The notes under the pieces are model-generated. The model was not told the origin of the DNA, ran no database searches, and saw only the letters and a program-made list of their open reading frames with translations. The translations under genes and the position numbers were made by a program. A DNA stretch of 64,000 nt from Amycolatopsis nalaikhensis (lineage in GTDB: Bacteria > Actinomycetota > Actinomycetes > Mycobacteriales > Pseudonocardiaceae), in contig NZ_CP127173.1 of the NCBI RefSeq assembly GCF_030264295.1, positions 5,897,501 through 5,961,500 of the forward strand. The letters are read 5' to 3'. This document shows, piece after piece, positions 26,421 through 35,358 of this stretch; the stretch's first letter is position 1; the number at the start of each line of letters is the position of its first letter.

Positions 26421-27676
26421 CCGCGGGCGTGGCCGCTGCGGGCGGCCGGTCCGCGTTGGACGAACCGCTGCGTCCGGTCGGTCGCCAGTGGACGTTCTCC
26501 TGGGCGATGGCGAACCTCGGCTTGTTCCTCGCCAACTACGGCGCGCAGCAGATCGTGCTACCGCGTCAGGCGAACGCGATCGCCAGCGACCAGGACGCCG
26601 CGGTGGTCGTGCAGAGCTGGGCCAACGCGTGTGCCTCCGTGGCAACCGTGATCGTCTCGATTCTGGCCGGCGCGCTGTCCGACCGCACTCTGCATCGCAC
26701 TGGCCGCAGGCAGGTCTGGGTCCTCTGCGGCGTCGTGCTCTGCGCGGTCGCGTTCGTGTTTCAAGGCTCGCAGCACAGCATTGCGGGCGTTGTCGTCGGG
26801 TGGACCGCCTTCACGGCGGGTTTCGCCGTCGTCTTCGTCGCGCTGTCCGCAGCGGTCCCCGACGACGTACCGGTCAACCAACGGGCCAGGGTCTCGAGCT
26901 ACTTCGCGGTGGGCACCGCGTGCGGGCCGCTGATCGGCGTCGCGGCGGTCACGTTCCTGCTCACCGGCATCCTCGACGCCTACGTCGGATTGGCCCTGCT
27001 GCTCCTCCTGTGCGTGCTTCCGTTCGGGTTCCTCACTCGCGGGATACCGTTGCGGCGGACGGAACGCCCTCCGCTGGCCCTCCGCGCTATCACCCTCGGC
27101 GTCTTCATGCCGCTGCGCAGTGCGGACTTCGCCTGGGCGTGCGGGCAGCGGGCGCTAATCAACCTGTCGAACGCGCTCGCGCAGATTTTCCTGTACCAGT
27201 ACCTGAAAGACGCGGTGCGCTTCGACCCCGACCTTGGCACCTTGGTTCTCCTGGTGTGCTATACGGCGGGCATCGTCGTCGTCGCGATCCCGGTCGGCCG
27301 CTACTCGGATCGCACCGGAAAGCGGAAGCGGATTGTCGTGTGGTCCTCGGCGGCGCAGGGGGCAGCCGCGCTGATCCTCGCTTTCGTTCCGACCTTCCCG
27401 GCCGCGATCGCGGGCGCTTCGCTGCTCGGATTCGGCTATGGCGCTTACCTTTCCGTCGATCAGGCGGTGGTCACGCAGGTGCTGCCGCACGCCGAAGACC
27501 GCGGCAAAGACCTCGGCGTCCTTCAGCTCTCGAGCGCGCTGCCGGTGATCGTCGCCGCCGCGATCGGCGGGGTCCTCATCACGTCGCTGGGCGGTTTCCC
27601 GGCGTTGTTCCTCGCGTCCGCCATCGCCGGACTCGCCGCCGCGTTCTGTGTCTTGCCGATCAGAAGCGTGTCCTGA
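26417..27676 (+). CDS. MFS transporter
   Basis: A 419-residue protein with about 12 membrane helices. The loop between helices 2 and 3 has the MFS signature ALSDRTLHRTGRRQVW, repeated in the second half as GRYSDRTGKRKR. The substrate cannot be read from sequence. It overlaps the phosphodiesterase gene by 4 bases, so import or export of that enzyme's product is possible. A second, decayed copy of its 3' half and downstream hairpin is at 45783-46410. Confidence 0.9.
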   Translation: MTAGVAAAGGRSALDEPLRPVGRQWTFSWAMANLGLFLANYGAQQIVLPRQANAIASDQDAAVVVQSWANACASVATVIVSILAGALSDRTLHRTGRRQVWVLCGVVLCAVAFVFQGSQHSIAGVVVGWTAFTAGFAVVFVALSAAVPDDVPVNQRARVSSYFAVGTACGPLIGVAAVTFLLTGILDAYVGLALLLLLCVLPFGFLTRGIPLRRTERPPLALRAITLGVFMPLRSADFAWACGQRALINLSNALAQIFLYQYLKDAVRFDPDLGTLVLLVCYTAGIVVVAIPVGRYSDRTGKRKRIVVWSSAAQGAAALILAFVPTFPAAIAGASLLGFGYGAYLSVDQAVVTQVLPHAEDRGKDLGVLQLSSALPVIVAAAIGGVLITSLGGFPALFLASAIAGLAAAFCVLPIRSVS

Positions 27677-27862
27677 CCTCGCCGTCTAGCGGCCGGGTGA
27701 AGAATTGTTCCGGCGCCCGGGAAATACCTCACCAGCTTTCGCTGGACGGTGGCGCGGAGTGCCGATTCGGGCAGAATATTGGCGAGAGCACCGCTGGCAG
27801 GTCCTCCTTCCGGCCAGGGAGCCGGGATTCCGGGGCGTCAGTTCTTCGCGGTGTCAGAGCAG

Positions 27863-27902
27863 CCCGGCCGGCCCACGGAACCCCGTCCGTAGGCCGGCCG
27901 GG
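27863..27902 (+). terminator. Terminator downstream of MFS gene
   Basis: CCCGGCCGGCC pairs with the end of the segment, and an inner ACGGA/TCCGT stem closes the loop. It lies about 190 bases after the MFS stop. The intervening DNA and this hairpin have a diverged counterpart after the MFS remnant at 46168-46410. No gene is seen between 27677 and 28186. Confidence 0.65.
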
Positions 27903-28186
27903 TGTCGTCTCCCTCGCGGACAGGGGGCTGAACGCGATGGGCGCCTGCCTTGGGATAGGCGGGTGCCCATCGTCGGTTCTGAAGCCTTTCCGCGCGACCG
28001 CGCCGGTCCGGCCGAGAGTTCCTCCTGCTCGGCTGACGGAAAATTTCCAAATTGTTCGGCGGCTTCCGGAGGTCCGCTGGTCGACCGCGGGGCTCGCGGA
28101 CGACGATTCGTTCAGCTATTGGTCGCGCGGCAGCATTCTCGTCCTTTGCGTGAAATGAACGGAAGAGGGGGAGACATCGCTGGGCG

Positions 28187-29634
28187 TTGATCGATCAGGA
28201 GTCGTATCTGCCGGAGCTGTGGATCGCCGGCCGGGCCGGGATCCTGGATGAGATCGAGTTCGACACGAAGCCGCGTTACGCGGCGGCGTGCTGGCGCGGG
28301 CGCTCGAGGCACGGGTGCCGGTCGCGTGGATCACCGACGACAAGGCGTATGGGCAGGCCAAGTACCTGAAGGTGCGGTCAGAGCAGTGCCACACCGGGTA
28401 TGTGTCGGCGACCAAGGTCAACGACCTGCTGATCACCACCGCCGGCGGCGGGACTCGGGCGGACGAGCGGATCGCGGGCCTGCCTGCCCGGGTGTGGCGG
28501 CGACTGTCGGTCGGCCACGGCGCGCACGGCCCGCGCGAAGACGACTAAGGCATGTCCTGCAAGCGGGTGAGCTGGGCCCCTGGTATTTGTGCTCGGTGGT
28601 TGGTCGCGGTGAATTGACGGATGAGGCGTGGGCGGAGATCGAGCCGTTGCTGCCGCCGGTGCAGGTTGGTGGCTGGCGGCGGCGTGATCACCGTCAGGTG
28701 ATCCACGCGATCCTGTGGAAACTGCGCACCGCCGCTCCGTGGCGGGACCTGCTCGAACGATATGGGCCCTGGAAGACCGCGCATGAGCGGCTGCGGTTGT
28801 GGACCAAGGACGGCTCCTGGGGTCGGAACCTCGACTGGGTGATCGTCAAAGACGACGCCGTCAGCGACCTCGAATGGATCAACTCGGTGGACTCGAGCGT
28901 GGTCCGGACCCACCAGCATGCCGCTTGTGCCCGGAAGAGGTGGACGCAGCGAGCAGGTCGAACCCCTCGCCCTCGACGGCGAAGGAGTCAGCCGGTCCCG
29001 CGTCGGGCTGAGCACCAAGAATGCACCTGGCCGTCGACAGGCGTGGCCTGCCGATGCGGTTCCTGCTCACGCCGGGCAGGCGGGCGACAACCCGCAGCTG
29101 GTTCCGCTGCTGGATGGCATCAGCGTCGCCCGGATCGGGCCGGGGCGTCCTCGGTGCCGCCCGTAGACGGTGGTCGCGGACAAGGCGCACTCGCACCCCT
29201 CGACCCGCCGCGCAATGAAAGAACGCCGGATCACCTTCGTCAGTCCGTGCGGACCCGTCGCTCGACGCTACTGGATCCGGGCTGGATCGCCGGGACTCGA
29301 TGGCGGATCGGGGAGCGTTTCCGGCAGGGCCAAGAACGAGACTGTGCTTGACCACTACGTGGTCCGGCCGTGGCAGGCGTGGTATGCCCGCATCACGTTG
29401 TCGATGCTCGCTCATGCTTGGCTCGCAACCACCAGATCCCTCACCGTAAAGGGCAATCAGTGTCGGCGCGCCGGGCGTAGTCGGATCTGCGACACCGGAA
29501 ATTCGGCGCCTGCTCACCAACTCGTCCTGCGTGCCGCCGTCGACGCCAACCATGTCTGGTCACGCCTCCGCTGCCGGCGACAGCGCCATGCCCGCCTCTG
29601 CCAGTGCAAACGACCTGGCTACCCACTCACCTGA
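28187..29634 (+). pseudogene. IS701-family transposase remnant, split
   Basis: Left part 28187-28548: DQESYLPELW, then in another frame VPVAWITDDKAYGQ with the catalytic Asp region, and VWRRLSVGHGAHGPR. Right part ~29265-29634: RWRIGERFRQG, KNETVLDHYVVRPW, ARITLSMLAHAWL and a basic Arg-rich end to a stop at 29634. Together these are the C-terminal two thirds of an IS701-type DDE transposase, with frameshifts. The two parts are separated by an IS5-family remnant, so the IS701 copy is the older insertion. Confidence 0.8.
28596..29265 (+). pseudogene. IS5-family transposase remnant nested in IS701 remnant
   Basis: It starts at GTG 28596: RGELTDEAWAEIEPLLPP, then HRQVIHAILWKLRTAAPWRD, ERYGPWKTAHERLRLW and the first catalytic Asp in NSVDSSVVRTHQHA. 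After about 28930 it moves through other frames (GVSRSRVGLSTKN, then QAGDNPQLVPLLD, then VVADKAHSHPSTRRA with the second Asp). The Glu-containing 3' end is missing. At least three frame changes show that it is dead. It differs from the intact IS at 15538. Confidence 0.82.
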
Positions 29635-29689
29635 CTGCCATTGCAGTATCAGTCCACGCAACCGACCATGAGCAACTGGTGGTCGTACC

Positions 29690-30409
29690 TCAGCTGTCGA
29701 CCTGGCCGGCCCGCCCAGCCACCGCGCTGCGGACGCCGGCCACTTCGGAGAGTTCCGCCGTCAGGTCGGCCAGGTCGCCTCGCCCGTCAAGATACAGCGT
29801 GACTGCCGTGGACCTGTGCCCGTCGTCGGAAAATGTCTCCTGCTCGACGACGATTTCCTCTACTGCCCAGCCCCGGCTGGTGCACGCCACTAGAACCGCC
29901 CGCAGAACACCTTGGCCGTCGTCATAGCTCAACCGCAGCATCGGCGGCTCTCGTCGATGTGTCGCGACGAATACCGCGAGGCGGGACAGCCCCCGGGTTG
30001 CCAGGAAGAAGCCAACGGTCCCCGCAGCGGCGAGAATCGGCAACCCCGCTCCGCACGCCATCCCGATCGCCGCGGTAACCCAGATCGTCGCTGCCGTGGT
30101 CAACCCGCGCACTGCGTCGCTCCGGATGAAGATCAAGCCGCCGCCCAGGAAACCGATGCCCGAGACGATCTGCGCGGCGACTCGCGAGGGATCGAGGGAG
30201 ACGTGCGGATTGTCCAGGAAGTCGTCGAAACCATACTTCGACACCAGCATGAAGACCGCTGATCCGACGCCGACCAACGCGTGCGTCCGCAGACCTGCGG
30301 ACTTCTTGCCAATTTCCCGCTCCAACCCGATCAAGGTACTCAGCACGAGCGCAACCAGCACCGGGGCCAGCAACGCCCACTGCCGATCGGTAGACCACAA
30401 GGGACCCAC
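29690..30409 (-). CDS. MgtC/SapB-family membrane protein
   Basis: A 239-residue membrane protein with five predicted helices and the MgtC core: LIGLEREIGKKSAGLRTH, an IVSGIGFLGGGLIF stretch and GLTTAATIWVTAAIGMACG. A C-terminal ACT-like cytosolic domain follows from about residue 155. MgtC proteins are linked to survival in low Mg2+ and to modulation of membrane ATPases. The GTG start at 30409 has GGGAGG at 4 bases. It stands alone, with IS remnants downstream. Confidence 0.92.
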   Translation of the reverse strand: MGPLWSTDRQWALLAPVLVALVLSTLIGLEREIGKKSAGLRTHALVGVGSAVFMLVSKYGFDDFLDNPHVSLDPSRVAAQIVSGIGFLGGGLIFIRSDAVRGLTTAATIWVTAAIGMACGAGLPILAAAGTVGFFLATRGLSRLAVFVATHRREPPMLRLSYDDGQGVLRAVLVACTSRGWAVEEIVVEQETFSDDGHRSTAVTLYLDGRGDLADLTAELSEVAGVRSAVAGRAGQVDS

Positions 30410-31468
30410 GAAACCTCCCGCGGACGCTGAGCGACGCCCACAGCACGGCAGGTCCGTCCACAACATCACCATCGAACACCGCGGGTGCACGATTACCCGA
30501 TTCACCGAAAGTCCAACACGACGACCAGGTGAAATCGAACACTTGCACAACCGCATGGATTTGCCACAATAAGCGCGGAAGCGTAGTCCGGGCTACTGCA
30601 ACTAGTCATTGGCTTTCAATGAATTATTCAACAATGGCATCGGATGATCACGAGCACCGATCGGCGCGCGAGCGGCTGGATGGGTCAACCCCGGCCAGCG
30701 GGTCGTCGCCTCGCTGCGATGCTTGGGCCCAGTTGGGGCGGGCGGTGATGGCGCCCTCGTAGGCCACGGTGTCCCGTTCGCCCACGTGAGGCCGCCGTGC
30801 TCGGTGATCCGCGCGACCCGACACCACCAGGTCCAGCACGGCTTTCGGAAGCGTTTCCGCCTCGCATCCGGCCGCGCGGAACGATCGGCCCGTCCCCGAC
30901 GGAAACCCCTTCGGCAGACGTAGTCCCTGGGACGCCTGCCGAAGGGGAATCGCGGGCCTCGCCGGGAATCATGCCGGGAGGGCAACTGTGCTCGGCGAGC
31001 CACTGACAGCGTACCCGTGATTTCGGCACGTGCAGCAAGAAGGTCGGCGTCCGCGGCGAAGGAGCTACCGCTGCCGAAACGGCGAGCGGAGGATACTCGA
31101 ACGGTTTCGCTTCAGCTCGTTGAGGGTCGGCAGTCGTGAAGAGTTCATTTCGGACGTCGGAGCGGCGGCATGCGAGAGGTGAGCACTGTCACGCGGCCGG
31201 CGCGGCGGTCTCGGGACGTCAGCGCAGGACGCTCTGTCGGGCTCACTAAAGCTGGTCCCTTCATTCGGTCAATTCGGTGGCCTGGCCGCGCTTTTCGGGG
31301 AGACGCGGCGGTCCCAGCGCGTGAACTTATCATCAATCGCCCGTGGTCTATTCACTTGAGGATTGCATCGGTCACAACAGCGGCTATATTCGCCAGACCG
31401 TTGGCCGGGCGTCGAGTTCGGGTCGGAGCGTCCGTACGCGCCACGGGACGTGCACCAAGGAGTGTGGT
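30410..31468. other. Intergenic region, no supported gene
   Basis: About 1060 bases. Apart from the hairpin at 30906-30947 I see no gene. The open frames are basic Arg/Pro-rich out-of-frame readings. It should contain promoters for MgtC (leftward) and the acylase (rightward). Confidence 0.45.
30906..30947. repeat. 12-bp perfect inverted repeat
   Basis: CCCCTTCGGCAG (30906-30917) pairs with 30936-30947 across 18 bases. It is terminator-like, but no gene ends close by on either strand. Confidence 0.55.
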
Positions 31469-34234
31469 ATGTCGAGGAGCAGAGTCGCTCGCAAGACAAG
31501 TTTTGCCCGCCGGGCCACCGTCGTCGTCCTGGCGACGATGACGGTTGTGCCTGTCGTCGCGGCCGCGTCACCGGGTACAGCGGATGCGGCCGACCACGCC
31601 GACTACTGTGGCGATCAATGCCATGACATTCTGCCCGGCGGCCAAGCCGGTAATTTGTCGAGGAAGCAGGCAATAGACATTGCGCTGAGCAAGCTCGCGC
31701 CGCCCCCTTACGAAATCCCACACGGAAGCGACCAGGCCGCGCGTTACGATTCGTTGCGGAAGAGCTATCCCGGACTGACCGACGAGAAACTCGGCGAGTT
31801 CCTGAACTCGGCGGCATTCGATGTGAACCGCACGGCCGGGATCGGGGTTGGCGGTCGGCCGGACGTCACCATCTCCCGGGACTCCTTCGGCATCCCGCAT
31901 ATCAAGAGCACGACGCGGGAGGGCGCCACGTTCGGCTCGGGGTACGCGGCCGCGCAGGACCGGCTCTTCGCGATGGACCTGCTGCGCCACGTGGCCAAGG
32001 GGTCGGCGGTGCAGTTCGCCGGGACGGCCGTGGAGAGCTTCCAGGACGAGCTGTGGCCGGTGATCGCGGAAACCGAGGCGGACCGGCGTGCCCAGTTGGA
32101 CCGGCTGGCGGCGAGTGGGGACGAGGGCAAGCAGGTCGTGGGCGACCTTGATTCCTTCGTGGCCGGGATCAACAAATACATCGATGAGGTCCTGCACAGT
32201 CCGCTCCGGCAAGACGTTCCGGTCGAATATTCGGGAAAGGACGTGCTTCAGGGAAAGCTGGATCCGAGCAGCTTGCTCAACGCGGTTATGCCGTCGGTGA
32301 CGCCCTTCACGACGACCGACGTCGTCGCGCTCATCACGCTGCTGGGTGGGCAGTTCGGGGCGGCGGGCGGAGAACAGGCGCTCGCCGCAGCGACGAAGGT
32401 CGCCGCGGAACGGAAATACGGCCCACAGCTGGGCGACCAGGTATGGGATTCCCTCCGGGCAGCGAACGACCCGGAGACGACCGTGACGCAGCGCGGCGCC
32501 GCGAAACCCCCGTACGGGATCAGCCCGAAGAACCCGAAGCACGTGGCGATGCCCGATCCGGGCTCGATGACGAGCGAACCCTTCAAGCCGGGTGCGAGCA
32601 GTGCCTCGAACGCCGGCTCGCAGGCTGAGGCGGCGACCCGGCCAAGCAACTTCCTCGGCCGGGACAAGGGAATGTCCAACGCGCTCGTGGTGTCCGGGGT
32701 GCACACGAAGAGCGGCAACCCGATCGCCGTGTTCGGGCCGCAGACCGCGTACTTCGCACCGGAAATCCTGATGCTCCAGGAGATTCAAGGCCCCGGCCTG
32801 AGCGCACGGGGCGCCATGTTCCCCGGCACCGGTCCCTACGTGCTGATCGGCCGCGGACCGGACTACGCCTGGAGCGCCACATCAGCGCATCAAAGCATCA
32901 TCGACACCTACGCCGTGAAGCTCTGCAACGCTGACGGCAGCCCGGCAGGCAAGGAATCCAACAGTTATCTTGACAACGGCCAGTGCGCGCCGATGGAGCC
33001 GCTGACGAGCCCGGACAACCTGCACGTGTGGCGGACGAAGTACGGCATTGTGAAGCAGCGCGCTACCGTGGGCGGGGAGCCGGTCGCGTATACCGAACTA
33101 CGGTCGACCTACGTCAACGAATTGCAGTCGGCGGTCGGGTTCAAGCGGTTCAACGACCCGGAAGCGATCAAAGGCCCGGAGGACTTCCAGACGGCGGCGT
33201 CGACGATCGGGTTCACCTTCAACTGGTTCTACGTCGACTCGAAGCACACCGCGTACTACAACTCCGGTCTCGAGCCGGTCCGGGCGGCCGACGTCGACCC
33301 GAACCTCCCGATGTGGGCGGGGCCGGAGACCTCCTGGCGGAACTGGGACCCGGCGACCAACCTCGGCGAAGGCGTGCCGGCCGAGCACCATCCCGGGTCC
33401 ATCGACCAGGACTATTACGTCAACTGGAACAACAAATCAGCCGAAGACCAGGTCAACGGAGACTTCGGCGACGGCTCCGTGCACCGCGCGGACCTGCTCG
33501 ACAAGAGGGTCAAGGACCTGATCTCGAACGGGAACAAGATCGACCGAGCCGCGCTGGTGAAGGCGATGGCGGACGCGGCGATCACGGATCTTCGCGGCGA
33601 GAAGATCCTCCCGAACTTGTTGAAGGTGATCGACAGCGCTCCGGATCGGATCGACCCCGTGCTCCGGCAGGGGCTGTCGGACCTGCGGAGGTGGCTGGAT
33701 CGGGGGACGAAGCGGACCACCGGGCCCGAGTCGTCGACCTACCTCGACGCCAACGCGGTGAAGATCATGGACGCGTGGTGGCCGTTGCTGGTGAAGGCGA
33801 TCTTCCAACCGGTCATGGGCGACGAGCTGTACGACGCCGCGGTGCAGAACCTGCAGATCGACGAGGCGCCCTCCGCTCCATTGCCGGGAACGTCGACGGC
33901 TCCGCACCGAGGATCGGCCTTTCAACTCGGTTGGTGGTCCTATGTGGACAAGGATCTGCGGTCCACTTTGGGGCAGCAGGTGAATGGTCCGCTGCCGACC
34001 GGGTTCTGCGGGACGCTGGAGAAGTGTCAGAGCACGCTGCTGACGACGCTCAAGGAAGCGATCGGCAAACCGGCCGCGGAGGTCTATCCGGCGGACGGGA
34101 ACTGCGCCGCCGGTGACGCGGCGTGTGCCGATTCGATTCGGTTCACGCCCTTGGGCGTGGTGAAGGTCCCGGACATCGGATGGCAGAACCGCCCGACGTA
34201 TCAGCAGGTGGTGGAGTTCCCGAAGCACCGCTAA
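31469..34234 (+). CDS. Secreted penicillin-acylase-family (Ntn) amidohydrolase
   Basis: A 921-residue precursor of the penicillin G acylase / acyl-homoserine-lactone acylase family. The signal peptide ends near GTADAA (about residue 41). The alpha-chain region contains RDSFGIPHI and GYAAAQDRLFAMDLLRH. An Ala/Ser-rich spacer precedes the self-cleavage site. The beta-chain nucleophile is Ser403 in GMSNALVVSG, followed by GPQTAYFAPEI and the oxyanion/Asn motifs further on. AAGGAG lies 6 bases before ATG 31469. The substrate (beta-lactam side chain, AHL or lipopeptide acyl group) is not determined by sequence. Confidence 0.92.
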   Translation: MSRSRVARKTSFARRATVVVLATMTVVPVVAAASPGTADAADHADYCGDQCHDILPGGQAGNLSRKQAIDIALSKLAPPPYEIPHGSDQAARYDSLRKSYPGLTDEKLGEFLNSAAFDVNRTAGIGVGGRPDVTISRDSFGIPHIKSTTREGATFGSGYAAAQDRLFAMDLLRHVAKGSAVQFAGTAVESFQDELWPVIAETEADRRAQLDRLAASGDEGKQVVGDLDSFVAGINKYIDEVLHSPLRQDVPVEYSGKDVLQGKLDPSSLLNAVMPSVTPFTTTDVVALITLLGGQFGAAGGEQALAAATKVAAERKYGPQLGDQVWDSLRAANDPETTVTQRGAAKPPYGISPKNPKHVAMPDPGSMTSEPFKPGASSASNAGSQAEAATRPSNFLGRDKGMSNALVVSGVHTKSGNPIAVFGPQTAYFAPEILMLQEIQGPGLSARGAMFPGTGPYVLIGRGPDYAWSATSAHQSIIDTYAVKLCNADGSPAGKESNSYLDNGQCAPMEPLTSPDNLHVWRTKYGIVKQRATVGGEPVAYTELRSTYVNELQSAVGFKRFNDPEAIKGPEDFQTAASTIGFTFNWFYVDSKHTAYYNSGLEPVRAADVDPNLPMWAGPETSWRNWDPATNLGEGVPAEHHPGSIDQDYYVNWNNKSAEDQVNGDFGDGSVHRADLLDKRVKDLISNGNKIDRAALVKAMADAAITDLRGEKILPNLLKVIDSAPDRIDPVLRQGLSDLRRWLDRGTKRTTGPESSTYLDANAVKIMDAWWPLLVKAIFQPVMGDELYDAAVQNLQIDEAPSAPLPGTSTAPHRGSAFQLGWWSYVDKDLRSTLGQQVNGPLPTGFCGTLEKCQSTLLTTLKEAIGKPAAEVYPADGNCAAGDAACADSIRFTPLGVVKVPDIGWQNRPTYQQVVEFPKHR

Positions 34235-34251
34235 GCCCTCTGGGACCGCAG

Positions 34252-34282
34252 CCGTCCCGCCGGACGAAATCCGGCGGGACGG
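34252..34282 (+). terminator. Terminator of the acylase gene
   Basis: CCGTCCCGCCGG (34252-34263) pairs perfectly with 34271-34282 around a 7-base AT-rich loop, 18 bases after the stop codon. Confidence 0.8.
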
Positions 34283-34489
34283 TCGGGCATCGGTGGCTGG
34301 CGGTGGAAATGGTCGCCGCAGCGGTGTGTGGTGAACGGGCCTCACCGCCGCGGCGATCTGTTCTGTGCCGAGTTCCTCGCCGGAGCTGGCGCGGCTGATC
34401 ACCTGGCGAGCGGCTGCGTCGCTGATTGCCGGAACCGCGGTCGGGCCGCCTGCCCGGCAGCGGACGGAACGGGACCGGCCGGGCGCTCA

Positions 34490-34720
34490 GCCGTCAGCGA
34501 GCGCGGTGAGGAACTCGTCGGTGGTGACGACCTCGGCCAGGCCGACGAACGCGGCGATGTCGATCCCGGCCGCGCGCAGGACGACGTCCAGATGGCTGCT
34601 GTGGAACCGGTGACCCGGTGGGGCACGATCGTGTCGGTTTCGGCAGGGGAGACCGCCTCGACGAGCGCCTTGGTGCACCCGGGCCAACTGCGCGATCTCG
34701 CTCAGGCAGTTGTCCTAAGT
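34490..34720 (-). pseudogene. Isochorismatase-family fragment
   Basis: Minus-strand pieces in two frames read LARVHQG, then PHRVTG, then FHSSHLDVVLRAAGIDIAAFVGLAEV. This order resembles the isochorismatase-like hydrolase core (H-V-G-F-T-DL--VLRA-GI---FVG). Only about 75 residues remain and the catalytic Cys region is missing. The assignment is tentative. Confidence 0.4.
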
Positions 34721-34739
34721 GCAGGTTGCCCGTGAGGAA

Positions 34740-35358
34740 AAGTTCGTAGCCAAAAATGCTTTGCCTTTACTTTTGGAAACGTGCTCGGGTCCTGCCGCTG
34801 TCAAGTGACACGTGCTCGGCCGGCGTCAATGTCGGCGACCAATGAAAATGTTCACTATGATTTCGTGAGTATTTCCACTGATGTCGAGTGAAGTTTGTTC
34901 GCGAAGTGTGCTCTCGATGACGGCGGGCCCGTGTCGGTTCCGTGCGACGGCAGTTGACTGTGATTCGCGGTCCAGGTTGCGGGTGGGGGGGCAGGGTGCG
35001 TGGCGGGGGTTGTTGGGCTCTGAGCTGCTTGTGGCAGACCGGATTTCCGGTCGTCTCCGTGGGGGCTGGCTCGATATACGGAGCGCTCGACGACAGTCTC
35101 CAATGGCCGGTTGCGGTCTGTTGTGCTCGGATCTGGACATGTGGCAGCGTGGTGCCGCGATGCTCGGCGGGGCGTCGACCTCGGGGTGGGAAAGAGGGCT
35201 TCAGTAGGGTGGGAGTTCATTTTCTCACTGTTCGACTGTCAATTTTGGTACACTCCGGTCGGGTGGCGCCGTTCGAGTTTCCTTGTCCGCGGGGAGTGCG
35301 GGAGACATCATTGCTCGTGAGCCCCCGGTCGGGGGGAGGAAATTACTTCGGAGATTTC
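34740..35358. other. Non-coding region upstream of secreted-protein gene
   Basis: About 620 bases of G/T-rich DNA with no supported gene; presumably the promoter and leader of the gene at 35359. The sequence near 35235-35255 (TCAATTTTGG then TACACT) could be a promoter, but this is weak. Confidence 0.35.

Noticed and set aside
26488..28158. 556-codon plus-strand frame overlapping the MFS gene
   Set aside because: It is the +2 reading of the transporter and continues into non-coding DNA; Arg-rich with no hydrophobic segments.
30602..31003. Basic 133-codon minus-strand frame
   Set aside because: Arg/Pro-rich throughout, no start signal, and it spans a terminator-like hairpin.
34942..35358. 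Upstream extension of the secreted-protein frame
   Set aside because: The frame is open to 34942, but the signal peptide and GGAG site place the start at 35359; the extension is G/W/R-rich non-coding text.
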